Shown: one piece after another, positions 1-5,919 of the stretch
Position numbering within the stretch: position 1 is the stretch's first letter
Layout of the letters: each line of letters starts with the position of its first letter
From: Lachnospiraceae bacterium UBA3762
GTDB lineage: Bacteria; Bacillota; Clostridia; Lachnospirales; Lachnospiraceae
Direction of reading: 5' to 3'
DNA: 8,415 bases
Assembly (NCBI GenBank): GCA_002371615.1
Contig: DFGA01000013.1
Coordinates: 1 to 8,415 of the forward strand
Made by a program: the position numbers and the translations under genes
The notes under the pieces: model-generated
Told to the model about the DNA's origin: nothing
The model's database searches: none
What the model saw: the letters and a program-made list of their open reading frames with translations, nothing else

Positions 1-228
1 TTTTTTAATGTACCTATGATAAATCCAGTGATCCTGAAGAAGGAAGGACCTTTTGAAGCAGAGGAAGGCTGCCTTTCACTTGTAGGAAGCAGAAAAACAA
101 CGAGATTTAAGAAAATAACAGTTGAATACTGTGACATAGAAATGAAAAAGCATGTTCAGGAGTTTACAGACTTTACAGCGCAGATAATCCAGCATGAATG
201 TGATCATCTTCAGGGAATTATAATATAA
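1..228 (+). CDS. def: Peptide deformylase, C-terminal part (5' end outside the window)
   Basis: Peptide deformylase removes the formyl group from the N-terminal methionine of new proteins in the cytoplasm, using a bound metal. The frame is open from base 1, so the gene starts upstream; the ATG at 16 is internal. Two of the three family motifs are visible. EGCLS lies at 64-78, where the Cys is a metal ligand. HECDH lies at 193-207 and is the HExxH motif, with two His ligands and the catalytic Glu. The first motif (GxGxAAxQ) must lie before the window. The protein stops six residues after HECDH, at GIII. This matches the short deformylases of clostridia, which lack the C-terminal helix of the E. 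coli enzyme, so the 3' end looks natural rather than truncated. The stop is followed directly by the repeat region. Family assignment is firm; I cannot judge the missing N-terminal half. Confidence 0.9.
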   Translation, partial: FFNVPMINPVILKKEGPFEAEEGCLSLVGSRKTTRFKKITVEYCDIEMKKHVQEFTDFTAQIIQHECDHLQGIII

Positions 229-246
229 GACGGAAAAAATGCACCA

Positions 247-442
247 GCTAGAAAAGGAAAATGGAAGTACGACAGCAGGAAAAGGAGAATAAAAGGGCAG
301 CTGCAGGAAAAGGAGAATAAAAAGACAGCAGCAGGAAAAGGAGAATAAAAAGGTAGCTGCAGGAAAAGGAGAATAAAAGAGCAGCTGCAGGAAAAGGAGA
401 ATAAAAAAGCAGCAGCTGTAAAAGTAGAATAGACGAAGTAGA
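247..442. repeat. 28-bp tandem repeat, five exact 20-bp cores plus degenerate edge copies
   Basis: Five identical cores GCAGGAAAAGGAGAATAAAA start at 275, 303, 331, 359 and 387, exactly 28 bases apart. Each is followed by a variable 8-base spacer: gggcagct, agacagca, aggtagct, gagcagct and aagcagca. Decayed copies in the same register start at 247 and 415. The plus strand is almost all purine. Every core contains AAAAGGAG, a Shine-Dalgarno-like sequence, followed by a TAA in one frame. Because 28 is not a multiple of three, any plus-strand frame reaches a stop within a few units, so the array is not a coding repeat. It fills most of the gap between the deformylase gene and the gene at 465. 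It may have arisen by replication slippage. Any function, such as ribosome binding, protein binding or RNA stability, is unknown. Confidence 0.95.
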
Positions 443-453
443 AAAAGCAGCCT

Positions 454-463
454 GGGAGGTGAT
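454..463 (+). promoter_or_regulatory. Strong ribosome binding site that decides the start of the gene at 465
   Basis: GGGAGGTGAT is a near-complete match to the anti-Shine-Dalgarno sequence. The GGAGG core ends five bases before the ATG at 465. A GTG at 459 is also in frame, but it lies inside the ribosome site and cannot be served by it, so 465 is the better start. Confidence 0.75.
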
Positions 464-464
464 T

Positions 465-914
465 ATGACAGGGGATAATAAAAAGAAGATAGATACATGG
501 CAATATGATATTGGTGAAGCGCTGGTAAAAATTGCGCCTGAAAAAATGGATAAGGAGTTAAAAATAGCTTTAGCAGAGGTTTATTTTTTGCTGGAGAATT
601 ACATGACTCCAGATTACAAGTGCACTCTTCCGAAAGAAATATATTCAGCAATAAAAGAAAAAAGGGATGAAGAGCATAAGGTGGATTATAATTATATGAA
701 GCCTTTATCAGAGCAAAAGCTGATGGAAACGACAAGGGAGCTTTTAGCGCTTTTGTACCTTAATTACTGGATAAAAAGCAAAGAAGAAAAAAGGGAACTG
801 GTAGAAAGATGGCATGAAAATGAACTGGCACTTAAGAGAGAAATTAGAAAAGAAAAGTCAGAAAAAGTAAAGAAAATCCAAAATCTGAGAGAAAAAATGA
901 AGCAGGTAAAATAG
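465..914 (+). CDS. Small charged protein of unknown function
   Basis: I do not recognise a named family. The product is about 149 residues, very rich in Lys and Glu, with no signal peptide and no membrane segment, so it is probably cytoplasmic. Residues 25-46 look helical (MDKELKIALAEVYFLLENY). The middle holds a pattern I associate with small uncharacterised Firmicute proteins: LPKEIYSAIKEKRDEEH at 55-71, KPLSEQKLM at 79-87 and LLALLYLNYW at 93-102. Residues 103-149 are a charged, probably helical or coiled-coil tail ending in KVKKIQNLREKMKQVK. ATG 465 is chosen over in-frame GTG 459 because the excellent ribosome site fits only the ATG. The gene is isolated, lying between the repeat array upstream and the citrate synthase promoter downstream, so its neighbours say little about its job. 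Codon use (GTA, AAA, GCA) resembles deformylase and citrate synthase. That it is a real gene is likely; its function is unknown. Confidence 0.8.
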   Translation: MTGDNKKKIDTWQYDIGEALVKIAPEKMDKELKIALAEVYFLLENYMTPDYKCTLPKEIYSAIKEKRDEEHKVDYNYMKPLSEQKLMETTRELLALLYLNYWIKSKEEKRELVERWHENELALKREIRKEKSEKVKKIQNLREKMKQVK

Positions 915-924
915 GAATTTTGAG

Positions 925-953
925 TTGACAGAAAAGCTAAAATAGGTTATCAT
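925..953 (+). promoter_or_regulatory. Sigma-A type promoter for the citrate synthase transcript
   Basis: A perfect -35 box TTGACA (925-930) is followed after 17 bases by TATCAT (948-953), which differs from the -10 consensus at one position. The predicted start is near base 960, giving a leader of about 137 bases before the citrate synthase ATG. The promoter lies just after the stop of the gene at 465-914. I see no comparably good promoter closer to citrate synthase. Confidence 0.8.
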
Positions 954-1021
954 AAGTAAGAAGTTATATCAGACTAACAGTACATATTTGGGGATAAGCA
1001 AACGAAAATAACGACTATGGG

Positions 1022-1055
1022 GGTCATTTTCAATAGAAAATGACCTTGTTTTGTG
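1022..1055 (+). terminator. Terminator-like hairpin in the citrate synthase leader
   Basis: A perfect 10-bp stem pairs GGTCATTTTC (1022-1031) with GAAAATGACC (1036-1045) around the loop AATA. It is followed by the T-rich TTGTTTTGTG. Only the plus-strand side has a T tract, so it would act on rightward transcription. It lies downstream of the promoter at 925-953 and 42 bases before the citrate synthase ATG. It could therefore end a short RNA of roughly 90 bases or act as an attenuator. It might also stop read-through from upstream. A competing hairpin is possible: GAAAAT (1004-1009) can pair with ATTTTC (1026-1031), and GAC (1013-1015) with GTC (1023-1025), which uses up the 5' arm of the terminator. 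Confidence 0.65.
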
Positions 1056-1096
1056 TATATAAAACCAAATATGAGCTGACATAAGGGGGAAACGTA

Positions 1097-2530
1097 ATGG
1101 CTGTAAGAAAGAAAAGCACCGTTAAGAAGAAGCGCATAAATAATGAGACTATGATGGCGTTGTCCGGCGAGCTTGACAAGAAGTTCGACGATTTATTTAC
1201 AACCTGCATGAATGCAGGAAAAATAGATCCAGACCTGTATATTAGATATGATGTAAAAAGAGGTCTCCGTGATCAGAATGGTGCGGGTGTACTTGTAGGT
1301 CTTACAGAAATATCTGACGTATGTGGATTTTCCTCAAGAGACGGAAAGAAATATCCGGCAGAAGGCTATTTGCATTATCATGGAATAAATGTAGTAGATA
1401 TCGTAAATGGAGTAACATCAAAGGGCTATGGATTTGAAGAAACAACCTATCTTCTTTTATTTGGAAAGCTACCAACAAGAAAAGAGCTTACAAGTTTTAT
1501 CCATATTCTTTCAGATCTTCAGGAAATGTCAGGAGCGTTTCTCCGTGATGTAATCATGAAGGCACCATCAGAAAATATCATGAATGGTCTTATGAGAAGT
1601 GTACTTTCATTATATTCGTATGATGATGCGCCAGATGACATATCAGTAGAAAATGTATTATTGCAGTGTCTGCAGCTTATCGCAAAGCTACCTATCATTG
1701 CAGTATATTCATATGAAGCATATCAGCACATGAGAATGGATAATGACTTCTTTATCCGTGTGCCGGATAAAAAGAAATCGACAGCAGAAAATCTTTTATA
1801 TATGCTCCGTCAGGACGGAAAATATACAAAGCTTGAAGCACAGGTGCTCGATGCAGCTCTTATTCTTCATGCAGATCACGGCGGCGGAAACAATTCTACA
1901 TTTACCAACTTTGTAGTAACCTCATCAGGAACAGATACCTATTCAGCGATGGCAGCTTCAATAGCATCTCTTAAGGGACCAAAGCACGGCGGTGCAAATC
2001 TCAAGGTGCTTCAGATGTTCGATGACTTAAAGCAGAATGTACAGGATTGGAATGATTTAGATGCCCTTAGAAAATACCTTAAGGACGTACTTGATAAGAA
2101 GGCCTTTGATGGAAGCGGACTTATCTATGGAATGGGACATGCAGTATATACCATTTCTGATCCAAGAGAGGTAGTATTAAAGAGCTTTGCAGAAAAGCTT
2201 GCAGAAGAAAAGGGCATGATGGATGAATTTAATTTATTCCAGAATGTTGAAAATATCGCAAAAGAGCTTATAGTAGCAAATAGAACAACCTACAAGCCGG
2301 TATGTGCAAATGTTGACTTTTACAGCGGATTTGTTTATACTATGCTAGGTATTCCAAGAGAGTTATTTACACCAATATTTGCAGTATCTCGTATTGCAGG
2401 CTGGAGTGCACACCGCCTTGAAGAGCTTGTAAATAACGGTAAGATCGTTAGACCAGCATGTAAGTATGTTGGCACAATGTCTGATTATGTTCCTCTTAAC
2501 AAGAGAACTGATGAAAACGATCTTAAATAA
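1097..2530 (+). CDS. gltA: Citrate synthase
   Basis: This enzyme condenses acetyl-CoA and oxaloacetate to citrate, the entry step of the TCA cycle, in the cytoplasm. The family blocks are in order: YDVKRGLRD (51-59), HADHGGGNNSTF (258-269), GPKHGGAN (294-301) with the first catalytic His297, GMGHAVY (345-351) with His348, DPR (355-357), NVDFYSG (405-411) with the catalytic Asp407, and SRIAGWSAH (431-439). All three catalytic residues are present. At 477 residues it is longer than typical bacterial enzymes (roughly 370-430). Part of the excess is a basic N-terminus with seven Lys and two Arg in the first 13 residues. The ATG is preceded by AAGGGGG at 1083-1089, seven bases away. Tandem stops TAA-TAG follow, then isocitrate dehydrogenase 41 bases later, probably in the same transcript. 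A 2-methylcitrate or Re-type synthase is less likely: the sequence is of the Si type and its partner gene fits citrate. Its codon use (25 of 35 Val codons are GTA by hand count) differs from the next gene. Confidence 0.95.
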   Translation: MAVRKKSTVKKKRINNETMMALSGELDKKFDDLFTTCMNAGKIDPDLYIRYDVKRGLRDQNGAGVLVGLTEISDVCGFSSRDGKKYPAEGYLHYHGINVVDIVNGVTSKGYGFEETTYLLLFGKLPTRKELTSFIHILSDLQEMSGAFLRDVIMKAPSENIMNGLMRSVLSLYSYDDAPDDISVENVLLQCLQLIAKLPIIAVYSYEAYQHMRMDNDFFIRVPDKKKSTAENLLYMLRQDGKYTKLEAQVLDAALILHADHGGGNNSTFTNFVVTSSGTDTYSAMAASIASLKGPKHGGANLKVLQMFDDLKQNVQDWNDLDALRKYLKDVLDKKAFDGSGLIYGMGHAVYTISDPREVVLKSFAEKLAEEKGMMDEFNLFQNVENIAKELIVANRTTYKPVCANVDFYSGFVYTMLGIPRELFTPIFAVSRIAGWSAHRLEELVNNGKIVRPACKYVGTMSDYVPLNKRTDENDLK

Positions 2531-2571
2531 TAGATAATAGATAAAAAATTAAAAAGCAAGGAGATTATAAA

Positions 2572-3783
2572 ATGAGCAAAATTCAAATGAAGACTCCACT
2601 CGTTGAGATGGACGGAGATGAGATGACAAGAGTTCTATGGCAGATGATAAAGGATGAATTACTAACCCCCTTTATAGATCTTAAGTGTGAATATTATGAT
2701 CTCGGACTCAAAAACAGAAATGAAACCGACGATGAGGTTACGGTAGAAAGTGCGAATGCAACGCTTAAGTACGGTGTTGCCGTAAAGTGTGCCACCATTA
2801 CGCCTAATGCTGCAAGAGTTGAAGAATACGGTCTCAAGAAAATGTATAAGAGCCCTAACGGAACGATCCGTGCAATTCTTAACGGCACGGTATTTCGTAC
2901 TCCGATAATCGTTAAGGGGATAACCCCCTGCGTCGGCAACTGGAAAGAACCCATAACGATTGCAAGACATGCCTACGGTGATGTATATCAGAACATTGAA
3001 GAAAAACTTCAAAAAGGAGATAAGGCCGAACTTGTTGTTACAAGGGCTGACGGAACACGGGAAGTTAAAGTGATCCATGATTTTGAAAAAGGTGCGGGAA
3101 TTGTTCAGAGCATACATAATATGAATGATTCAATAGCCAGTTTTGCAAGAAGCTGCTTCAATTATGCTCTTGATCAGAAGAAAGATCTGTGGTTTGGTGC
3201 CAAAGATACAATATCAAAGCAATATGATCATACATTCAAGGATATTTTCAATGATATCTATGAGGAAGAGTACAAGGACAAGTTTGCCGAAGCAAATATT
3301 GAATATTTCTATTCCCTCATCGATGATATTGTGGCTCGTATCATGAAATCCCGGGGCGGAATGATCTGGGCATGTAAAAACTATGACGGAGATGTTATGT
3401 CCGATATGATAAGTTCTGCTTTCGGATCATTGGCGATGATGACAAGTGTTCTTGTATCCCCTTCAGGTGTTTATGAATATGAAGCCGCTCACGGAACAGT
3501 ACAAAGACACTATTACAAACATCTTAAAGGAGAAGAGACAAGTACCAACTCTGTTGCGACGATTTATGCGTGGACCGGCGCACTCCGCAAAAGAGGAGAA
3601 CTTGACCAGATCCCCGAACTTGTCAAATTTGCCAATAAACTTGAACTTGCTACAAAACAGACGATAGAAGAGGGAAAGATGACCAAAGACCTTGCGCTTA
3701 TTACATCCCTTACCGAGACCGTTACGCTCTCGTCCCATGATTTTATCGTAGCAATAAGGAAAAATCTGGAAAATCTTATATAA
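2572..3783 (+). CDS. icd: NADP-dependent isocitrate dehydrogenase, eukaryote-like type
   Basis: This enzyme oxidises and decarboxylates isocitrate to 2-oxoglutarate, making NADPH. The sequence follows the eukaryotic cytosolic/mitochondrial class (human IDH1-like) rather than E. coli Icd. It shows VEMDGDEMTR (11-20), KCATITP (72-78), SPNGT (94-98) with Arg100 and Arg109, ARHAYGD (131-137) in which Arg132 matches the substrate-binding Arg132 of human IDH1, and Tyr139. The catalytic Lys211 sits in AKDTI, the metal ligand Asp251 in LIDD, and Asp274 and Asp278 in YDGDVMSD. AAHGTVQRH ends with Arg312-His313, the pair that contacts the NADP phosphate. The 403-residue length is normal for the class and no key residue is missing. 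The start is supported by AAGGAG at 2558-2563, eight bases upstream. It follows citrate synthase by 41 bases and its stop overlaps the rex start. Codon use shifts here: GTT replaces GTA, and CCC and CCT replace CCA. Confidence 0.96.
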   Translation: MSKIQMKTPLVEMDGDEMTRVLWQMIKDELLTPFIDLKCEYYDLGLKNRNETDDEVTVESANATLKYGVAVKCATITPNAARVEEYGLKKMYKSPNGTIRAILNGTVFRTPIIVKGITPCVGNWKEPITIARHAYGDVYQNIEEKLQKGDKAELVVTRADGTREVKVIHDFEKGAGIVQSIHNMNDSIASFARSCFNYALDQKKDLWFGAKDTISKQYDHTFKDIFNDIYEEEYKDKFAEANIEYFYSLIDDIVARIMKSRGGMIWACKNYDGDVMSDMISSAFGSLAMMTSVLVSPSGVYEYEAAHGTVQRHYYKHLKGEETSTNSVATIYAWTGALRKRGELDQIPELVKFANKLELATKQTIEEGKMTKDLALITSLTETVTLSSHDFIVAIRKNLENLI

Positions 3784-4406
3784 TGGATATTAATATTTCG
3801 CAGGCAGTCATCAGAAGACTGCCCAGATATTACAGATATTTGGGAGAATTAAAAGACGAAGGGGTCTTGAGGATCAGTTCAAGAGAACTGTCGGAACTGA
3901 TGCATGTCACTGCCTCACAGATCCGGCAGGATCTTAATCATTTCGGCGGTTTCGGACAACAGGGATACGGATACAATGTCCGGAATCTGTATGATGAGAT
4001 AGGCAAGATCCTGGGCCTTGATAAAAATCATAAGCTTGTTGTTATAGGTGCGGGACATCTGGGACAGGCCCTTTCCAATTATGTGAATTTTGAAAGACGA
4101 GGCTTTCACATTCTGGGTATATTTGATAAGAATCCCGATCTTGTGGGTATGAAGATAAGAGATGTATTAGTTAGCCCTATGGAAGAACTTGAAAGCTTTA
4201 TAGCAACAAACGATATTGATATAGCTGTGCTTACCATTCCCAAAACAAGTGCGGTAGATGTCGCCAAGACACTCGTTAAAAGCAATATCAAAGCAATATG
4301 GAATTTTGCCCATGTTGATCTTGCTGTACCTGATGATGTAATTGTGGAAAATGTTCATCTTTCCGAAAGCCTGATGAGGCTTAGCTACAATTTACGGGGT
4401 AAATAG
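3783..4406 (+). CDS. rex: Redox-sensing transcriptional repressor Rex
   Basis: Rex is a homodimeric repressor that binds DNA when NAD+ is abundant and lets go when NADH rises, controlling fermentation and respiration genes. The N-terminal winged helix (about 10-70) contains AVIRRLPRYYRYL (8-20) and the recognition segment VTASQIRQDL (42-51), followed by GGFGQQGYGYNV (55-66). The Rossmann domain begins with LVVIGAGHLGQAL (85-97), whose GxGxxG binds the dinucleotide, and Asp115 ends the next strand, as in NAD(H)-binding Rex. The C-terminal helix SLMRLSYNLR (196-205) is the one that swaps between subunits in known structures. At 207 residues it is full length. Its ATG shares one base with the stop of isocitrate dehydrogenase (TAATG), which suggests translational coupling. 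The next gene starts one base after its stop. A candidate operator for it lies at 5139-5156. Assignment is firm; its targets are inferred. Confidence 0.96.
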   Translation: MDINISQAVIRRLPRYYRYLGELKDEGVLRISSRELSELMHVTASQIRQDLNHFGGFGQQGYGYNVRNLYDEIGKILGLDKNHKLVVIGAGHLGQALSNYVNFERRGFHILGIFDKNPDLVGMKIRDVLVSPMEELESFIATNDIDIAVLTIPKTSAVDVAKTLVKSNIKAIWNFAHVDLAVPDDVIVENVHLSESLMRLSYNLRGK

Positions 4407-4407
4407 A

Positions 4408-5097
4408 ATGGGTGCGGATCGTGAAAAATTTAATAACGCTATAGGTTCTGTCAAGATTCCGATATTGATCCTTGATAATAAATGGCACAGGATCTTCGGA
4501 AAAATGAACCCGACGGATGAGATCAAAAATCTTGAAAAGGAATTGTCCGAACTGCTTAAGCGGCAGGGCAAACTTGTTAACGAGAACAAAGAACTCAAGA
4601 AGATCAAAAGCAATCTTATGTCGGAGATCGTAAACAACATTGATGGTGTTGATACACGTGATCTGGATGAAGCGGTAGACAAGAAGCTTAACGACAATAA
4701 GCGTCTGATCAATGATGTTAATGAGAAACTTGATAATAACGAAGAGGAACTCAAAGATCTTCCGCGGGAGATTGACGGGATCAACAAAAGACTCATGGTC
4801 GCTACAATGGATCTGTGTTATGAGAGGCTTCAGAGCAATACGGTCAAGATTGAAGAAATCGCTGAATGGGTCAGGGATATCAGAGTCCAGCTCAAGAAGA
4901 ATCTTGTCAAGAAACAGGATATGGAACTGTATAACGCAGAACTGTATTCATATATGCATGATATATTCGGACCGGTCGTTATGGAACTGTTTGACATGAA
5001 GTATGTGCCGACTATCCACAAGGCACCGGAACTAAAGACAGAAGCCAAACCGGATGATAATAATCCGGACTCATCTAAAGACGAGGCAAAGTCATAA
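4408..5097 (+). CDS. Coiled-coil protein of unknown function between rex and yebC
   Basis: I do not recognise a named family. The 229-residue product has no signal peptide or membrane segment, so it should be cytoplasmic. Residues 1-33 form a short head containing KIPILILDNKWHRIF (16-30), which looks like a conserved motif. Residues 36-128 are a long charged heptad-like region, a probable coiled coil. Residues 130-198 look like a folded helical domain: LMVATMDLCYERLQ, WVRDIRVQLKKNLVKKQ, then LYSYMHDIFGPVVMELFD. The last 30 residues are disordered and rich in Asp, Lys and Pro. The ATG lies one base after the rex stop with only a weak GGGG (4396-4399) as ribosome site, so it is probably translated by coupling with rex. 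A tandem TAA-TAA ends it. Being sandwiched in a rex operon suggests a housekeeping or redox-linked role, but nothing in the sequence proves one. Confidence 0.85.
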   Translation: MGADREKFNNAIGSVKIPILILDNKWHRIFGKMNPTDEIKNLEKELSELLKRQGKLVNENKELKKIKSNLMSEIVNNIDGVDTRDLDEAVDKKLNDNKRLINDVNEKLDNNEEELKDLPREIDGINKRLMVATMDLCYERLQSNTVKIEEIAEWVRDIRVQLKKNLVKKQDMELYNAELYSYMHDIFGPVVMELFDMKYVPTIHKAPELKTEAKPDDNNPDSSKDEAKS

Positions 5098-5103
5098 TAA
5101 ATT

Positions 5104-5132
5104 TTGACCTTAAATGATATAAATGTTACAAT
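5104..5132 (+). promoter_or_regulatory. Sigma-A type promoter for yebC and the membrane protein gene
   Basis: The -35 box TTGACC (5104-5109) is one base from consensus. After 17 bases comes TACAAT (5127-5132), also one base from consensus. TG at 5124-5125, one base before the -10 box, makes an extended -10 element. The predicted start is near base 5139. The promoter begins six bases after the stop of the coiled-coil gene, with no terminator in between, so read-through from the rex operon is also likely. Confidence 0.8.
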
Positions 5133-5138
5133 CATTAC

Positions 5139-5156
5139 TTGTTAATTATTGAACGA
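5139..5156. promoter_or_regulatory. Candidate Rex operator at the yebC transcription start
   Basis: TTGTTAATTATTGAACGA matches the clostridial Rex-box pattern TTGTTAA-n4-TTAACAA at 12 of 14 specified positions; the left half is perfect and the right half has two mismatches. It begins at the predicted start of the promoter at 5104-5132, where a bound repressor would block transcription. A rex gene lies about 730 bases upstream. The pattern is AT-rich, so chance similarity is possible. Confidence 0.5.
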
Positions 5157-5185
5157 TCATAGAACAGAATAAAAAGGAGTTTTGT

Positions 5186-5911
5186 ATGTCAGGACATTCG
5201 AAATTTGCAAACATTAAGCATAAGAAAGAAAAAAATGATGCCGCAAAAGGTAAGATCTTTACCATATTGGGAAGAGAGATTGCGGTTGCAGTTAAAGAAG
5301 GCGGGCCGGATCCCAATAACAACTATAAACTCGCTGCAGTAATTGCAAAGGCCAAAGCCAACAATATGCCGAACGATACAATCACAAACGGTATCAAAAA
5401 GGCTGCGGGTGATACAAACAGTGTAAATTACAAAAATTATACATATGAAGGTTATGGACCTAATGGAATTGCCATCATAGTCGAAACACTTACAGACAAT
5501 GCCAACAGAACGGCAGCAAATGTCAGAAGCGCCTTTACAAAAGGAAACGGAAGCATCGGTGCACAAGGCTGTGTATCGTTTATGTTCGACAGAAAAGGCC
5601 AGATAATCATTGACAAGGAAGAGTGCGATACGGATCCTGACGAACTGATGATGATGGCACTTGATGCCGGAGCGGATGATTTTAACGAAGAGGATGACAG
5701 CTTTGAGATACTGACGGATCCCGATTCGTGCGAGACTGTCAGACAGGCTCTTGAAGAAGCGAATATTCCAATGGTATCCGCCGAGGTAACTATGATACCC
5801 CAGAATTACGTTAAATTAACTGATGAAGAAGCGTTAAAGAATCTTAACCGAACACTTGATCTTCTCGACGAAGATGATGATGTTCAGGCTGTATATACTA
5901 ACCTTGAATAG
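5186..5911 (+). CDS. yebC: YebC/TACO1-family protein
   Basis: YebC proteins were long annotated as transcriptional regulators (PmpR in Pseudomonas). More recent work ties the family, including mitochondrial TACO1, to translation, helping ribosomes through difficult stretches such as consecutive prolines. The signature N-terminus is MSGHSKFANIKHKKEKNDAAKG (shown here in part: MSGHSKFANIKHKK, 1-14). Most relatives have Trp where this has Phe7. Further family blocks are KLAAVIAKAKANNMPNDTI (48-66), YEGYGPNGIAIIVE (87-100), NRTAANVRSAFTKGNGSIG (107-125) and SFMFDRKG (131-138). An acidic domain from about 147 to 180 and the end LDLLDEDDDVQAVYTNL complete it. At 241 residues it is full length. The start has a good ribosome site, AAGGAG at 5174-5179, six bases upstream. 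It has its own promoter with a Rex-like operator. The membrane protein gene starts eight bases after its stop, so the two are probably one transcript. Confidence 0.95.
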   Translation: MSGHSKFANIKHKKEKNDAAKGKIFTILGREIAVAVKEGGPDPNNNYKLAAVIAKAKANNMPNDTITNGIKKAAGDTNSVNYKNYTYEGYGPNGIAIIVETLTDNANRTAANVRSAFTKGNGSIGAQGCVSFMFDRKGQIIIDKEECDTDPDELMMMALDAGADDFNEEDDSFEILTDPDSCETVRQALEEANIPMVSAEVTMIPQNYVKLTDEEALKNLNRTLDLLDEDDDVQAVYTNLE

Positions 5912-5919
5912 GCAGATAG

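Noticed and set aside
239..292. Small frame beginning ATG at 239 (MHQLEKENGSTTAGKGE)
   Set aside because: Seventeen codons ending inside the first repeat core, with no credible ribosome site; most likely chance or a relic.
210..503. Minus-strand open frame of 97 codons rich in Phe, Leu and Ser across the repeat array
   Set aside because: It exists because the reverse complement of the purine repeat contains no stop codons in any frame. It starts with TTG, has no ribosome site, and its apparent 28-residue period only reflects three 28-bp DNA units.
947..955. TTATCATAA palindrome over the -10 box of the citrate synthase promoter
   Set aside because: Nine bases of AT-rich symmetry is too short to call an operator.
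1017..1043. Leader-peptide-like frame MGVIFNRK across the terminator hairpin
   Set aside because: Its position over the 5' arm would suit translation-controlled attenuation, but there is no ribosome site at a usable distance and no run of regulatory codons.
1051..1068. Possible Rex box upstream of citrate synthase
   Set aside because: TTGTGTATATAAAACCAA matches TTGTGAA-n4-TTCACAA at only 9 of 14 positions, with a poor right half, in AT-rich DNA. Much weaker than the site at 5139.
2480..2515. Small inverted repeat CTCTT-aac-AAGAG near the end of citrate synthase
   Set aside because: Only five clean pairs, inside coding sequence and not followed by a T tract, so not a terminator.
4392..4796. 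Minus-strand 134-codon open frame opposite the coiled-coil gene
   Set aside because: Ser/Leu-rich shadow of the coiled-coil codons, with no family features.
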